64,000 bases of DNA from Allodiplogaster sudhausi (lineage: Eukaryota > Nematoda > Chromadorea > Rhabditida > Diplogasteridae): the NCBI GenBank assembly GCA_945643635.1, contig CALZFC010000267.1:62001-126000 (forward strand), in the 5' to 3' direction. The position numbers and the translations under genes are program-made. A model generated the notes under the pieces. That model was given only the letters and a program-made list of their open reading frames with translations, was not told where the DNA came from and did not search any database. The number at the start of each line of letters is the position of its first letter. The first letter of the stretch is position 1. Positions 44,579 to 56,950 of this stretch are shown here, piece by piece.

Positions 44579-46520
44579 GCTTAAGAGAGCCTCTCTGTAA
44601 GACTCAAGGAGAGGTATATACAGGCATGCCCTAGATGCAAGATGACGGATCCATACATTAAGAATGTGGTCAGGCATGACCAAGGACCTCTCTATTAGCT
44701 TTTTGGGAAAATTTTATTTTTATAAAAATTTTCTTTCCAGGAATACCTTAAAGTGTGCTAAAATTTTGAAAATTCATATCGGGCTTTAAAGTCAACATTT
44801 TTCACTATTCTTTTTTTTTATTCGATTTCTCGTCGATTACTTAATAAAAAGTATCTCAAGACTTCCTTCGAAAAGTTTAATTTTTGATGTTAAATTTTGT
44901 CATAGTTTTTTTTGTCATGAATTTTCGCTCGTTGAATACCTAAACCTCATTTGTGCGTCTGATTTTTATTTCAGATTAAAGAGCATGAAAAACTGTACAA
45001 GATACGGTCCAAGATCAGTAAAATCTCTTTCCCAGAAGCCTCGAAAAAGTAACCCGAATAGGAGCAACTCTCATATGAGCGAATATGGTAATATGGTTAC
45101 AACTTGCCAAATTTGACAAGCTCACAGAAGCTAAGCAGACAGTTTTATTCAGCATCTTATTCTCTACAAAAAGGTGTCCATGACATTTTCTTAAAACGCG
45201 AATTTTATTGATAAAAACTTGAAAATTCAATTTTCAAAAATTTTGGAAAATAGCTGAAAACCCATTTCATGAAGTGTAGTGTGTAAGAGCTTGCTGAAAA
45301 CAGTAGCTGTATCTTGTAGAGCAGAAAATTCTACACAACATATATTCTCAACGCATTATATTGATTTCCCATTTGATCCGAAAAGTTGATTTCAAATTCG
45401 CTGTTCGAGCTAAATTTGGCTTCGGGTGTCGTTTATAAATGAGTTAACTTTAGAAATCGACGTTTTCGTACAAAATAACAATCTTTTTCGTGTTCCTGGT
45501 ATCGAACAACCCCTCTTGGGCAAATTCGGGGGAAATTTTTTTTTCGATCAAACTCTGCCCATTTCGAAATTTTCTTTTCGACTTTTGAACGCCCATGGCG
45601 AAATGGCAGTCAAAAGTCGAAAAAAAAATTTTTCTCCACAAATTTGCCCAAGAGCGGTTGTTCGATACCAGGAACACGAAAAAGATTGTTATTTTGTATG
45701 AAAACATCGATTTCTAAAGTTAACTCATTTATAAACGACACCCGAAGCCAAATTTAGCTCGAACAGCGAATTTGAAATCAACTTTTCGGATCAAATGGGA
45801 AATCAAGATAATGCTTTGAGAATATAAGTTGTGTAGAATTGTCTGCTCTACAAGATACAGCTACGGAGATACTGTTTTCAGCAAGCTCTTACACACTACA
45901 CTTCAGGAAATGGCTTTTCAGCTATTTTCCAAAATGTTTGAAAATTGAATTTTCAAGTTTTTATCAATAAAACTCGCGTTTTAAGAAAATGTCATGGACA
46001 CCTTTTTCTAGAGAATAAGATGCTGAATAAAACTGTCTGCTTTACTTCTGTGAGCTTGTCGAATTTGGCAAGTTGTAACCATATTACCATATTCGCTCAG
46101 GTGAGAGTTGCTCCTATTCGAGTTACTTTTTCGAGGCTTCTGGGAAAGAAATTTTACTGATCTTGGACCGTATCTTGTACAGTTTTTCATGCTCTTTATT
46201 CTGAAATAAAAATCCCACGCACAAATGAGGTTTAGGTATTCAACAAGCGAAAATTCATGACAAAAAAAAAATCATGACAAAATTTAACATCAAAAATTAA
46301 ACTTTTCGAAGGAAGTCTTGAGATACTTTTTATTAAGTATTCGACGAGAAATCGAATAAAAAAAAGAATAGTGAAAAATGTTGACTTTAAAGCCCGATAT
46401 GAATTTTCAAAATGTTAGCACACTTTAAGGTATTCCTGGAAAGAAAATTTTCCCAAAAAGTTAATAGAGAGGTCCTTGGTCATGCCTGACCACATTCTCA
46501 ATGTATGGATCCGTCATCTT

Positions 46521-46759
46521 CACACAAAACGGAATGTTCGCCTCAGCCGAGCATTCAAGCGGAGCATTAATTCTCGATTTCGGCTCCGGAGCATAAATGC
46601 TCTGATTGGGAGAACATTCTGATGCTCTGCTCAGCGGAGCACCAATGCTCGTCTGCAATGTTCTGCCCAGAAGAACATTCGCCGCTCGCTTTTCGCCACG
46701 GCAACCGCTCCTCGTTTTCAACCTCCCTCCCCCCAAATGAGCTCTCTCTCACTCTCATC

Positions 46760-46803
<44 letters not shown>

Positions 46804-47478
46804 ATAGCTGCCCACCATCCTCCGGATCAGGTTAGCTAAGTATCTAACTCTTGCGAACAGCAGATTTCACTGTTTTCGGCCCTTCTGTGAACAAAATAGC
46901 AGTGAAATAGAATAAAATATCAATAAAGTTCGCAAAAGTCGATAATTTAGCTAACCTGTGATCCTGTGTGATGTTGGGAGTCGTCGTCGCTGGTTGAACC
47001 TGGAAGTAGACGGAGAGAGAGAGAAAGACATTTTGCTCCTGACCGGGCCCGAACCACCACCCCCCGCGCGCAATTTTCCCACGTTAACCACCAGGCCACC
47101 AGCAAAAGAGAGTGAGAGAGACAACAAAAAAGAGAGAGTGGGGGGAGACAAGGATAGAGAGAGAGAGGAGAGAAAGTGAGGTCGGGAAGATACAAATAGT
47201 AGTGAGATTCAAGGAGGAGAGGCAGACAATGAATGCGTGTGGGGGCGGAATGTTACGAACATTGGCCTCGAGGGCGGAATGTTCAGCTGACCCGAGCATT
47301 GCGTCGACGACCGCGCAATGTTCGTAACATTCCGCCCGAGGGGAGCGTAACATTCGGCACCAGATGCCCTGCGGGGGGAATGTTCGGGTTGGGTCGCTTG
47401 GAATGTTCTGCTCAGACGAACATCCAAAAAAACATTCAAGCCGAGAAGTGAATGTTACGAACATTCCGTTTTGTGTGT
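46521..47478. mobile_element. TIR element inserted in the fold-back arm
   Basis: Ends CACACAAAACGGAATGTTCG (46,521) and its exact inverse (ending 47,478), with a 2-bp TT duplication inferred from the empty site in the opposite arm. Inside, both ends are filled with dense repeats of GAACATTC, GAATGTTC and GAGCATT words. It also holds a (CT)n tract at 46,735-46,802 and a third, smaller element. No transposase. Confidence 0.8.
46829..46957. mobile_element. 129-bp mini-element nested inside the TIR element
   Basis: AGGTTAGCTAA (46,829) and TTAGCTAACCT (ending 46,957) are inverted ends; TTGCGAAC and GTTCGC words continue the symmetry. GGATC precedes it and GTGATCC follows, so the surrounding sequence is itself symmetrical. 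Third level of nesting. Confidence 0.55.
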
Positions 47479-47527
47479 TGCATCTAGGGCAGGGCCAACT
47501 GGATCCTTACTGAGAGGCTCTCTTAAG

Positions 47528-48060
47528 TACATACCGCCCAACATCGACTGGTCATGATTGTATCGGATTCATATTGTAACTAAATTGTATCCAAATTGTA
47601 ACTAAACTGTAGCCAGACAGTAGACGATGCTTCTTATTCTGTCAACTGCCGTTGTTCACTTCTTTCTTCCCTTGCGCCATATCAATCATTCGTGTTCAAA
47701 CGCACATTTCTCCATCTATGCATGACGTGGCAAGTGCGGCTATCAAGCACATCAATCTTTTCGCACGTCGGCTCGAGGAACGTAGACCCGTGTTTCAGCT
47801 CATCAGCAAGAAATCTGCCGTTCTAGTAAAAACTTCTGCCAGTTTGATCAAACGATAATGAAGATTTCATTTTCAGACAGACCATGACGTAAATTTCGAT
47901 GAAATAAATGTGGAAAGAATTAATACATTGTATCGAATGATGAAGTACTCGTGAAGATCTGTCCAAGATAAAAATGAAAATATTTTTTTAACCTCTAGCT
48001 AATGGTAGAACACAACTCCAGTTTCCATGGGCGCGAGGAATAGTGGGCGGGTCCGCTGGT
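47528..48060 (+). repeat. Dispersed repeat, copies shared with 11.25-12.05 kb
   Basis: The part from CCGCCCAACATCGACTGGTC to about 47,620 matches, inverted, 11,970-12,035; the remainder matches 11,250-11,760 directly. The two blocks thus occur in both places but in a different relative orientation. No coding frame is shared. Confidence 0.6.
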
Positions 48061-48790
48061 GAATGATTTCTTTGGGCAAGACCGGCCGGGGCCCTATTCT
48101 AATATAAATTTGCGGGCCATCTTCTTGCCTTTGGAACCTAATGAAATTGCGGAATAAAAAAAAAAAAGTTTATTACGGATAAATGACCGTGCAAACTGGA
48201 AAAAAACCGCGTTTAATAATTAATTAATAAAACATTACTTCTGTCTCGAAATGACAACATTGGTCGTGGTTGTTTCACCTCTTTTGAAATTGAACAACAC
48301 TCTAACAATAAGCATGTCTTGGTGAATGTCTCATATTTTGTTCAGGAAGCCATTTCCTCCTCTACTTACTTACAATTCGGGCCATGTTTTCCAAATAAAG
48401 AACATTTGTTCGAACGCGTAGTTTCCATTAAATAGCGACAATTCTTTGTTTTCTTCTTTGATGATTAATTTCTTTCATGGTTTTCCATCCTTTTTCCTAG
48501 AAGAATAATGTTCGGAATGCAGAAAAGTCTTTGCTTCTCTTTTAAGACAAATGTAACAAATTTTCTTTCACCGTTCATCTTTATTCTCTTTTATACCAAT
48601 CAATCAATCAATTTTCTCTATCCGTCTCTCTCTTTCTGATATTTGACCTTCTCTCTATCTCTCTGTCTCTGTCTCTCTCTCTCTTTCTCTCACTTTTTTG
48701 TCTCCCTCTCTGTCTCTCTCTCCTGCTCACTCTCTCCTTGTTTTTTCCTCATCAGGGTTGTTCAACAGTTGTGCCAGTTCCTCCAAGTTA
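48061..48790. other. No supported gene; CT tract before the transporter
   Basis: Mostly AT-rich, with CT tracts from about 48,610 to 48,735 leading up to the first exon of the transporter. The promoter was not identified. Confidence 0.5.
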
Positions 48791-48793
48791 ATT

Positions 48794-50703
48794 ATGGTCT
48801 CCTTCTTTGATTCGTGTTCGCTGGAGAGTCCGTCCAATCTAGCAAAACCAAGCCCAGCTGCTGTCTACAAGGTCTACCCGCAGAGGTTTTTACTTGCTTT
48901 TTACTCGCGAATGCTACACTGCTTTTCAGCTATTACTATTTTGCTTGACTTAGTCCTCTCTCGCTCTCTCTGTCTCTCTCACTTCTTTTTCCCTCCACTC
49001 TTTATCCCCTCTCTCTCTCCCTTTTCTCTCTATCTCGCCCTCTCTCTCTCTCTTTTCTCTCTATCTCTCTCTCCTCTTTCTCGCTCAATCAACCTTTCTC
49101 TCTCTCTCTTTTAGATGGTTCATCCTTGTTGTCGTGTGCCTTCTCGCGTTCTCCAATGCGACTGTCAGTTGACCAATTCGCCATTTTGCCATTTTTCTGC
49201 AACTTTTGATGTTTGTCCTCTTTGCCACTCACAAGATCACTTTTCCTTCTCTTTTGTAATCACAAAATGAAACCGTATGCATCAGATGCGTTGCACAAAA
49301 AAAACTAATCAGTGATTATCATCTTGTTCCTCCTCCCACTCCCATTTTCTCTCTCTCTCTCCCTCTCTCTCTCTCTCACTATTTCACACACACACTCTCT
49401 CCTTTCGTTCTCTCTATCTCCATTTCTCTCTCTCTCTCTCATTCTTTCTTGCTCTCTCAGATGTGGATAACGTACACATCCCTCTCGAAGGCGACCACTG
49501 TCTTTTACTGTGGCTTGAAGGAAGAGAGCGACAAGTGTCAAATTGGCATACGGACTAATCAGCTTTTTCAGGTTAAAGGAGCAGTTCACTGAATAATTAA
49601 CATACAGTTTTATGAACGTGGATCTATTCGCATCAGTCTAAAATATACTTCTCGAAAGTTTGAACCATTTTTGTCCACATACTAAAAAGTAAAAAAAAAC
49701 ACGCAAAATATCTCTCTCTGCCAAAAATTTGTTATACTGTAGCTGTAACCCACCCTCCAATTTCGCACGCTCTCTTGCCATCAGAAGGGCCTACTACATA
49801 TTTGATAGCGCGCGTGTTCAAAATGATCCTAATGTACTACCGTAGAATCATTCATGGCATTGTTCCTAATTTTTTTCATGCTTTCATGATTGAATCTTGA
49901 TTCAATGTAGAATTTGAACTTTAAAATGGTAATTTAAAAAAAAACTTTTTTTAATTTAATCCGAGAACTGTATAGATAACGGGAATGGTTCTCGGCATCG
50001 TTGGAATGTACGTCACGGATCGCTACGGTATCAAGCCATCGGTATGCTTTTTTCTCAACATCTCTCTTTCTTTCCGTCTCTTTCGTCTTATATCCCTCTT
50101 TCTTGCCAACCCTATCTCTTTCTCCCTCTCCTTCTCTCTCTCGCTCTCTCTATCTCCTTTCTTCCTCTCTCTCTCTTTTTCCTTCACTCCATATATCTCC
50201 CGCCGTCCCTGTTTCTGTCCCGCCCAATCTCTCTCTCCCTCTCTCTCCTGCTCTTTCTTCTTTTCCTATATCCCTTTCTCTCTTTCCTCCACTCTCTCTC
50301 TCTATCTCCTCTCTCTCTCGCTCTCGCTCTCTATCTCTCTCTCTCATCCCATGTAGGTGCTGACGGGTACCTCGCTGAACGCTGCAGGCGCCCTGGTGCG
50401 GGCTCTGTCCTCCTTGCCTTTCTTCCCATTCGATGCTCGCAAGGGCCTTCTCTACGGCGGTAAGAGGAGCAACACGCGAAACACGCGTGTAAAGAGATTA
50501 GCCATAGTTATTAGTTAAGTTCTTGAATACATTTTTTATTACTCCTTTGTTCAATACGATAGCCAAATCTTGTAAGATGTCTCCCACTGTAATATCTTCT
50601 CATTCCTCATAGCCATCGATTCATCCAATATAATACTAAATTATTCAAACTTTCCCATGACTTACTGTTATCATTTTATCATTATCTTATCAACACGAAT
50701 GCT

Positions 50704-50763
<60 letters not shown>

Positions 50764-52265
50764 GTATTTTCTCTATTAGTACCCCCCCCCCTTTATTAGA
50801 ACCCCCCCCTCTAATAGTACCCCCCTCTGAAAATGCCATTGAAAAATAGAACCCCTCCCTCTAGTAGAACCCCCCCTCCAATAGTACCCCCCCCCCTTAC
50901 AGTCTAATTGTCAGCTCGAGAGGCACCTCGAATGGATCTTGGAGGCATAGGATGCTCTCCCCAATGTAATGATGGCAAATCCATTAAAGATATGTGGCAA
51001 ATTGGATATTACAGTGATGATTCCATACAATTCGAGCTATGATTCCTACTTTTTGAGAATAAAATTTTGTTATCATACTTTTTTGTGTCTCATATTGAAA
51101 AATAGAACCCCTCCCTCTAATAGAACCCCTCCCTCTAATAGTGCCCCCCTCTCGCAAGGGTATTGAAAAATAGAACCCCCGGGGGTACTAATAGAGAAAA
51201 TACGGTATATATATATATATCTGCGATGGCCATCTATCGCTAACAATAAGCCAACCCATTGCTTGCAGGCTCGATCCTCGCTGCTTCTTCGCTGCCCTTC
51301 TTTCTCGTCCTCTCTTCGAAGGTGGCCGAGTACTGGTTCGCTGCAGATCAGCGAGCTCTCGCCAATGCCCTCTCCTCTATTGGTGAGAGAGATGTCTTAT
51401 TTAAAAAAAATTAAATAAATAATCTCACTTTCTTTTCTCTTAAAGTTATATTGTTACCTCTTAAAGTTATATTGTTACCTAGTAAAGTTATATTGTTACC
51501 TCGTAAAGTTATATTGTTACCTCTTAAAGTTATATTGTTACCTCTTAAAGTTATATTGTTACCTCTTAAAGTTGAATTGTTACAAAGCGTTGTTACATTA
51601 TTGTAGCGTATCCACTTGGCGTCGCTGCGGGCTCTGTCTTGCCAGCGTTGATGATTAATGCCGATACAGATGCGAACTCGTGGGACTTCTTCAAGCTGGT
51701 TCTTTTTTCCCAGTTTTTCTTTGATTTATTTTATGCGATATGATAAAGCAACACGTGGATTTAAATACCATCTCTACACTGGGTGCTTCTCTTCATTTTC
51801 TCTTTCACCTTCTCTCTTCAATGGGGCTCCTTTTTCTTCATCGATGACGTCTTCATCTCACAAATGGGTTACACGGTCAGCAGAGTATGCAAATTTATGC
51901 AAATTACTTTCTCCAAAATGTGGTTGTGCCATTGCGGCAGGCGCATTCGTGGATCGAACCAAGAAGTTCAAGGAGGTAGAAAAGATGGATGAATTTCTAC
52001 CTTGAATTTGATTCCTTTTGCTCTCCAAATTACCATGAGAAAGAGAATCCTGATTCTTTACATTCCTCGACATGAGTTCAATTTACCTACGTTCAAGGTG
52101 ATCATTGTCTGCCTGTCCGGCTACTTCATCACGGCTCTTTCTACGAATTTGGTTAGTGAGAAAAAATGCCATTTTTCTTATCTCATTTTTTTTCACTTCT
52201 TAAGACATCGCTGAGATAACTATGTGTGTGGCTTGTGCTCTCTTTTCATTCACCAGCCCCCTTTC

Positions 52266-52305
<40 letters not shown>

Positions 52306-53435
52306 CCCTATCTCTCTCTCTAGTTTCTCCGCCACACTCCAGCCTTGCAAGGCCTTGAGTCTGTTATTCTGCTCCTCCTTTGTGCCCTCCTCGGCTGCTT
52401 CGCTGTGCCCGTCGTCCCAATCGGATTTCAACTCAGCATCGAGACGACCTTCCCTGTCATGGAGGCCACTTCCTCGGGAATTCTCGCCATTTTCAGGTTT
52501 TACTTACCATTAATACAATTTTTTTAAGTAAAACCGTTTGATATTTACTATTTTATTGACTAAAAAGTTGTATATAAACTGTTCAATACTTGTATGCAGG
52601 TTGGTTTTTCGAGGAGTGGCCTCTGAAGATAGTGATAGCTATAGCAAAATTTCCTTCCTTTCCCTCTCTCTCTCTCTATTTTAATCTCTCCCTCTCTCCG
52701 TCCCTCTTTCAATCTTGCTCTCTCTCAGTCAGGCGACGATGTTCCTTGTGGTTGAAACGATGACATTTGCCCGGCAGATGGGCTCTTTCATCTACACTCT
52801 GGATGGCAGCACTGGCTGGCCTGCAATCAAAAGCAACACGTGGTGTCAGTTTCTCCTCTCTCTCTCTCTTATCTCTCTCTTATCACTCTCTCCCAATAAA
52901 AATATATATACATAAATATATATCTGATTCTGCTTTTACTCTTTCACTTTCACTTTCTCTATGTATACTTCGCTCCTTTGACCATCTTTGCTTGTAAGTA
53001 CAAGATGTGTCAAATACTAGAGTCATTCTGAACATTTTGTAGTAGCCTTGGACCTGTGGAACGTGTACGCCGGGCTGACTCTGCTCGTCGCCGTCTTCTT
53101 GCTTCGGCCAAAGTACGCATTCTTTTGTATTCGGGTCTGCTGTGCCCAACTTAGAAAGAATGGGGCCATCATCGGTTTGCGATACAGAAAAAAATAAGTA
53201 GGAAAATAACTTTTTTTTTAATTAGTGCTTCCTACGTAATTGCAGCTACAAACGCGTTGCGTTCGAGTTGTCGATGGCCACTACGGCGGATTCTTCTTAT
53301 GCTATGGAAAGAGACGCAAATAACTCTCTCCGCTCCGTCGTCCTCCCTCGCACCTATCACATTTCCGTACCTTTCGACGCTCCAAGAATGTACGCAGTAG
53401 ATGACGCTTCAAATGCCCGCAACTCCAGGCAGTAG
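48794..53435 (+). CDS. FLVCR-type MFS transporter (12 exons, complete)
   Basis: Exons 48,794-48,885, 49,115-49,163, 49,461-49,571, 49,976-50,041, 50,357-50,459, 51,269-51,382, 51,607-51,698, 52,098-52,151, 52,324-52,496, 52,729-52,844, 53,043-53,112 and 53,246-53,435 join in frame throughout (GT-AG) to 409 residues. Family marks: KVYPQRWFILVVVCLLAFSN entering TM1, MWITYTSLSKATTVFY, GMYVTDRYGIKPS (the MFS motif A region after TM2), EYWFAADQRALANALSS, YPLGVAAGSVLPALM, and FQLSIETTFPVMEATSSGI, the FELAxExTYPVxExxSSG signature of FLVCR proteins. These carry choline, ethanolamine or haem-related substrates across the plasma or mitochondrial membrane; which applies here cannot be told. It is shorter than typical FLVCRs (about 500), with brief termini. 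(CT)n microsatellites directly precede the acceptors of exons 2, 3, 5, 9 and 10. A family C MITE lies in intron 5. Confidence 0.85.
50705..50761. repeat. (AT)n microsatellite
   Basis: An uninterrupted TA run directly abuts the left end of MITE family C copy 3; a shorter TA run follows the right end, consistent with insertion into a TA array. Confidence 0.9.
50760..51207. mobile_element. MITE-like element, family C, copy 3 (in FLVCR intron 5)
   Basis: Ends TACCGTATTTTCTCTATTAG and CTAATAGAGAAAATACGGTA, 448 bp. Inside each end are C-run or G-run arrays separated by GAAAAATAGAACCCC words. Orientation of the C-runs is reversed relative to copy 1, as expected for an insertion in the other direction. 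Confidence 0.8.
51445..51585. repeat. 20-bp tandem repeat in FLVCR intron 6
   Basis: About seven copies of TAAAGTTATATTGTTACCTC, nearly perfect, ending 20 bases before the acceptor of exon 7. Confidence 0.9.
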
Positions 53436-54566
53436 ACCACATGGGTTCATTGCCCTTGTTTTCCTATTTTTTGGGTAGAGTATCCTTAAACGTATTGAAA
53501 AACTTCTGTCTTCAAGAATTTACAAGGATTTCATCATCTGCTGGCACGAGAGCGTATGTAGCTCATCCTCTAGACGTAACTAGCATAGAACTGGAGTAAA
53601 GTGCTGAAATCGAATGCCCTCGTACAAATTGATTTATTTTTTTGACTAGGTCGCACTTTTTCATATGCATGATCCTGCAAATTACTTTTTTTGAATGTTT
53701 ATTTAATTAGAGTTGGTATCATTTGTTTTGCTGTGAACCGTTATGAAGAGAGCGGAGTGTCGATGCTGATTTTTCTAACTTGACGTCACGGCTGGTTTGA
53801 TATTCTGAGGTGACTGAACGAGGGACCAACAAGGGCAAAATTTATTGTTTTTTTTTCACTAGCTAATCCACGGTTTCGGCATCTCCGAGCGTCTATTCAC
53901 ATTGGAAATAATGTTTTTTTTTAAAGTAGTCATCCTTCCGGGATATCCAGCTTTTCGCGAGTTAATGGTAGAACTTTATTCCAAAAGGAGCTTATATGTA
54001 TGTATTTAGGTTGAGAGAAGGTGAAACGAAGAGAAGAGAAGAGAATTGTAGGAAATGGTGCGAAGGAATGACGAATGGTACACAGAAAGAAGAGAGGGAG
54101 ATACGGTGTGATTATCAAATATATACGTCATTTTTGAAGATACATACAGTTCCGTTCAACATTTTTGCGTCCGATATTAACAGTATTAATAATATTAATA
54201 GTATTAATAGTATTACAATAAATATTACTAACTGCACATTTTCGTGCGTTTCCCGCTACATGAGAAGCCATGTTCATCGTGGTCAAAATAGGCTTCTCAT
54301 GTAGAGAAAACCGAAGAAAAATGTGTATTCATGGAGCTATGCAAGTTCATATTAATATACTATTAATACTATTAGTGTCGTACTAAACAATGTTGAGCGG
54401 AACTATATTTATCTTCAAAAATGACGTTATCTACTGGATGATACTGAAGCGTCGCGCTTCAGCAGCAGGACGCTTCTGCTCCAAAGCCTGAGTTATTATA
54501 TAAAATGATTTTTCTTTACAGCATTCTGACACATATGTATGCTTATTGTAGATTCGTACATTGCAT
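53436..54566. other. Intergenic, with one palindromic element
   Basis: Apart from the MITE at 54,125-54,427, I see nothing supportable between the FLVCR stop and the first DEG/ENaC exon. Confidence 0.5.
54125..54427. mobile_element. MITE-like element, family D
   Basis: Terminal inverted repeats ACGTCATTTTTGAAGA and TCTTCAAAAATGACGT, continuing as an imperfect palindrome (AGTTCCGTTCAACATT with AATGTTGAGCGGAACT; ACATGAGAAGCC with GGCTTCTCATGT) and an ATTAATA-rich middle. About 303 bp, non-coding. Confidence 0.75.
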
Positions 54567-56950
54567 TCATTCAAAATAAAAGAGTTCTAAAAGCTCGCTT
54601 AAAGATAACTCTTCTCGGCAACTGAAAAAAGTGTTTTCCTTTTGCGTGAAAATGCATTCATTTCCACTCACCATTTCGTCATCGTGTGGTTGCGTCTGCT
54701 TGAGTGCTGCAAACTGCCGCTTAATTCGATGGATAACAAAGAGACAGACGATGAAAAGACACGCGGCGATCTCGATCACGGTGATGCCAGAAAGGACAGC
54801 CAGATGCCAGCTTGCCCGCCGAGTTCAGAGAGAACGTCCGAAATCTATGTATTTAGTTTTAAACAAATATACATTACCGCCCAACATTCAGGGATCTTAA
54901 GGATATATCCGATATATCCGTGACCCCTGGATGTTATGCGCTACTGTATAAGTTACTAAAATTTTAAGTACTAAGCACTTATTCTAACCGTAAATGAGGG
55001 CTTCTCCGTGTAAACCTTCTGCGCCAGAGTTCCAAAGTAGACATTCACAATGAGCGCGTTCCTTTTGTACCTGAATATACATATAAGTTGGCATGCAACT
55101 GTATAGTTATATTTACGTATGTTGAAAGAGCTGCGAACCATATGATGCATTCGTCGACTGAGGCAAAGTTTATGTTCCAAGGCTCGCAACTGCCGAGCTG
55201 TAATTGAAGTTTATCTAATAAGAAGCGTTTAGAAGTGTTCATAAAATATTCATAAAATAACAGAATAAATGGGCAATTTCTGGTAAATGCAACAATAAAA
55301 AGTCTTAAGAATATCAATAATTAGTGCCCATGTTTATAATGATGACGTATGAACTTACACCGGCTGTGCCGCTGCTTGCCAGAAGATATAGTCTGGTCGA
55401 TGCTGCTTCTCTCTTACGACGTCCTGTGGATATTAATGGCAGTTCTTTTTTTTGGTATTTCGAATCATCAACACAATTCAGTGATGAAATTGACCAAAAT
55501 ATAAGTGTTGCAATCATGTACATAATTAGACCTGTCTTGCATGGTGGAAACTTCGATAGATCACAGTTCTGAGGCCACTTCTTGCCCGAAATGCGCAGTA
55601 TGTTTCCTTGGTCAACAAAGAAGACATCTCTTTCCGGGTAGCTGTTAATCCGATCTTGGTAAATACACTGAATCAATGGTGCAAAATTGTGATCTTGTCA
55701 GCCATTAATTTCAACTAAACGAATTCTCAACGGAGATTACAATGTTTAAATAATTTTCAAGAAAATAACATGTAAGACGAGAGACATACATATGTATGTA
55801 CATAGACACTAAAGTATGGTTGAGCGACAATAGATAATTGAGAAAAAGGTCCAACTCCGGAAATTGAAAAAATCGGAGTATTTGTAGTTGTCGTACGATC
55901 ACCTGTTGAGAAATATTAGATTAAACGCAAAATCGAACTGATCATTCTGCTTAACGTTAACCATTCGAATGAGAATCAGTTTCGCTGGCGAACGTTCAAA
56001 TGGAAATAAAGAACAGAAAGTTTAATGATAACAAGTTTGGCATAAAGGAAATATGAAGAGCATGAAGAGTAGTAACTCGTACGCACGGGCGAGCGAAATT
56101 TGTAAATACCTGGAGTGCAGGGCGGAAATCGTGAGAGATCGCAGGTTACCACCCTATCTGAGCAGGTGTAGACCAGTGCTTTACCGGAGCTATCAGTACA
56201 AAAGCACTGATTGTTGCCAAGAACATGGTCTATTGTGGCCTGGTGTTCGCACGTCCCAGTCTAAAGAATGATCCCGGTCTGAAGAATCATCAAAGATTTC
56301 CTCGTCGGCTGTTACATATGTAGTAGAATTATCTTTGCAATGTCAAAATTACTCAATTTTCTTTTGAATTATATAAATGAATAAAATATATTGACTGTAG
56401 TAGGAATGAGGGTTGATGTCGTGGTGACTTCTTCTGGAGAGATCGAAATAGTGGATGTCGATTGTAAAGCATTCGAAGTGCTTGACTCTGACGTTGAGGA
56501 AGTCTCAGGATTCGAAAAAGCGGAAGTCGATGAAGGAGTTGTCTCTATAATCGATATTGTAGAGAACGACGTTTGAGTTGTCGTGGAAATGGATAAAGTT
56601 GAAAGATCTGAAGTCGTCGAAGAAGTGGATTCCGTATCCGAAGAAGTAGAAGAGGTCGATGTTGTAGGAGTTCGAGTAACCAAAGAGGAGGAAGTTGGAG
56701 TTGATGGAACTTCAGTATTCGAAAGTGGAGAAGAAGTTGAAGGAGTTGAAGAAGTCGAATATGGTGACGTTGATGTTGTCGAAGTTCCGTATAAGGCAGT
56801 TGAGAAGAAGACGTTGCCGATGTCTCCAACGAAGACGAAGATGTCGTTGGAGCAGGTTGAGCCGTACTTGTTGTCCTTGCAGATGAAGACGTCCATAACG
56901 GCTTCTGCTTCTCCTGAACGTGGTCTAATAAAGTTGTCAAAGAAACGCAA
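54567..56950 (-). CDS. DEG/ENaC-like gene, C-terminal half with mucin-like and Cys-rich segments; frameshift in TM2
   Basis: Exon-like segments in order on the minus strand: about 56,950-56,380 (ICKDNKYGSTCSND then a long Ser/Thr-rich mucin-like tract), about 56,270-56,110 (Cys-rich with NNQCFCTDSSGKALVYTC and CDLSRFPPC), about 55,910-55,800, about 55,670-55,550 (CIYQDRINSY...NCDLSKFPPC), about 55,440-55,380, 55,197-55,117 (GSCEPWNINFASVDEC), 55,070-54,989 (NALIVNVYFGTLAQKVYTEK) and 54,844-54,567. The last two have the form of the region entering TM2 of DEG/ENaC channels: SDVLSELGGQAGIWL, then, in another frame, LSGITVIEIAACLFIV. The shift lies in TM2. These exons may be the 3' part of the next gene, which otherwise lacks TM2, or a separate gene. 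Confidence 0.5.

Larger units (their letters stand above)
44580..47527. mobile_element. Fold-back (long palindromic) element with a nested insertion
   Basis: The arms begin CTTAAGAGAGCCTCTC at 44,580 and end with the inverse at 47,527. The inner palindrome, 44,639-46,520, is a near-complete inverted repeat centred at about 45,580. Its right arm is interrupted at 46,520/46,521 by another element (46,521-47,478). The matching point in the left arm, CTAGATGCAAGATGACGG at 44,630, is uninterrupted. Mirror-image frames at 45,230-45,015 and 45,945-46,160 (NFQVFINK start) exist because of the palindrome and are not considered genes. No coding capacity; fits the Foldback class. Confidence 0.8.

Noticed and set aside
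45015..46160. Two related 71-codon frames as genes
   Set aside because: They are mirror images created by the palindrome and have no recognisable features.
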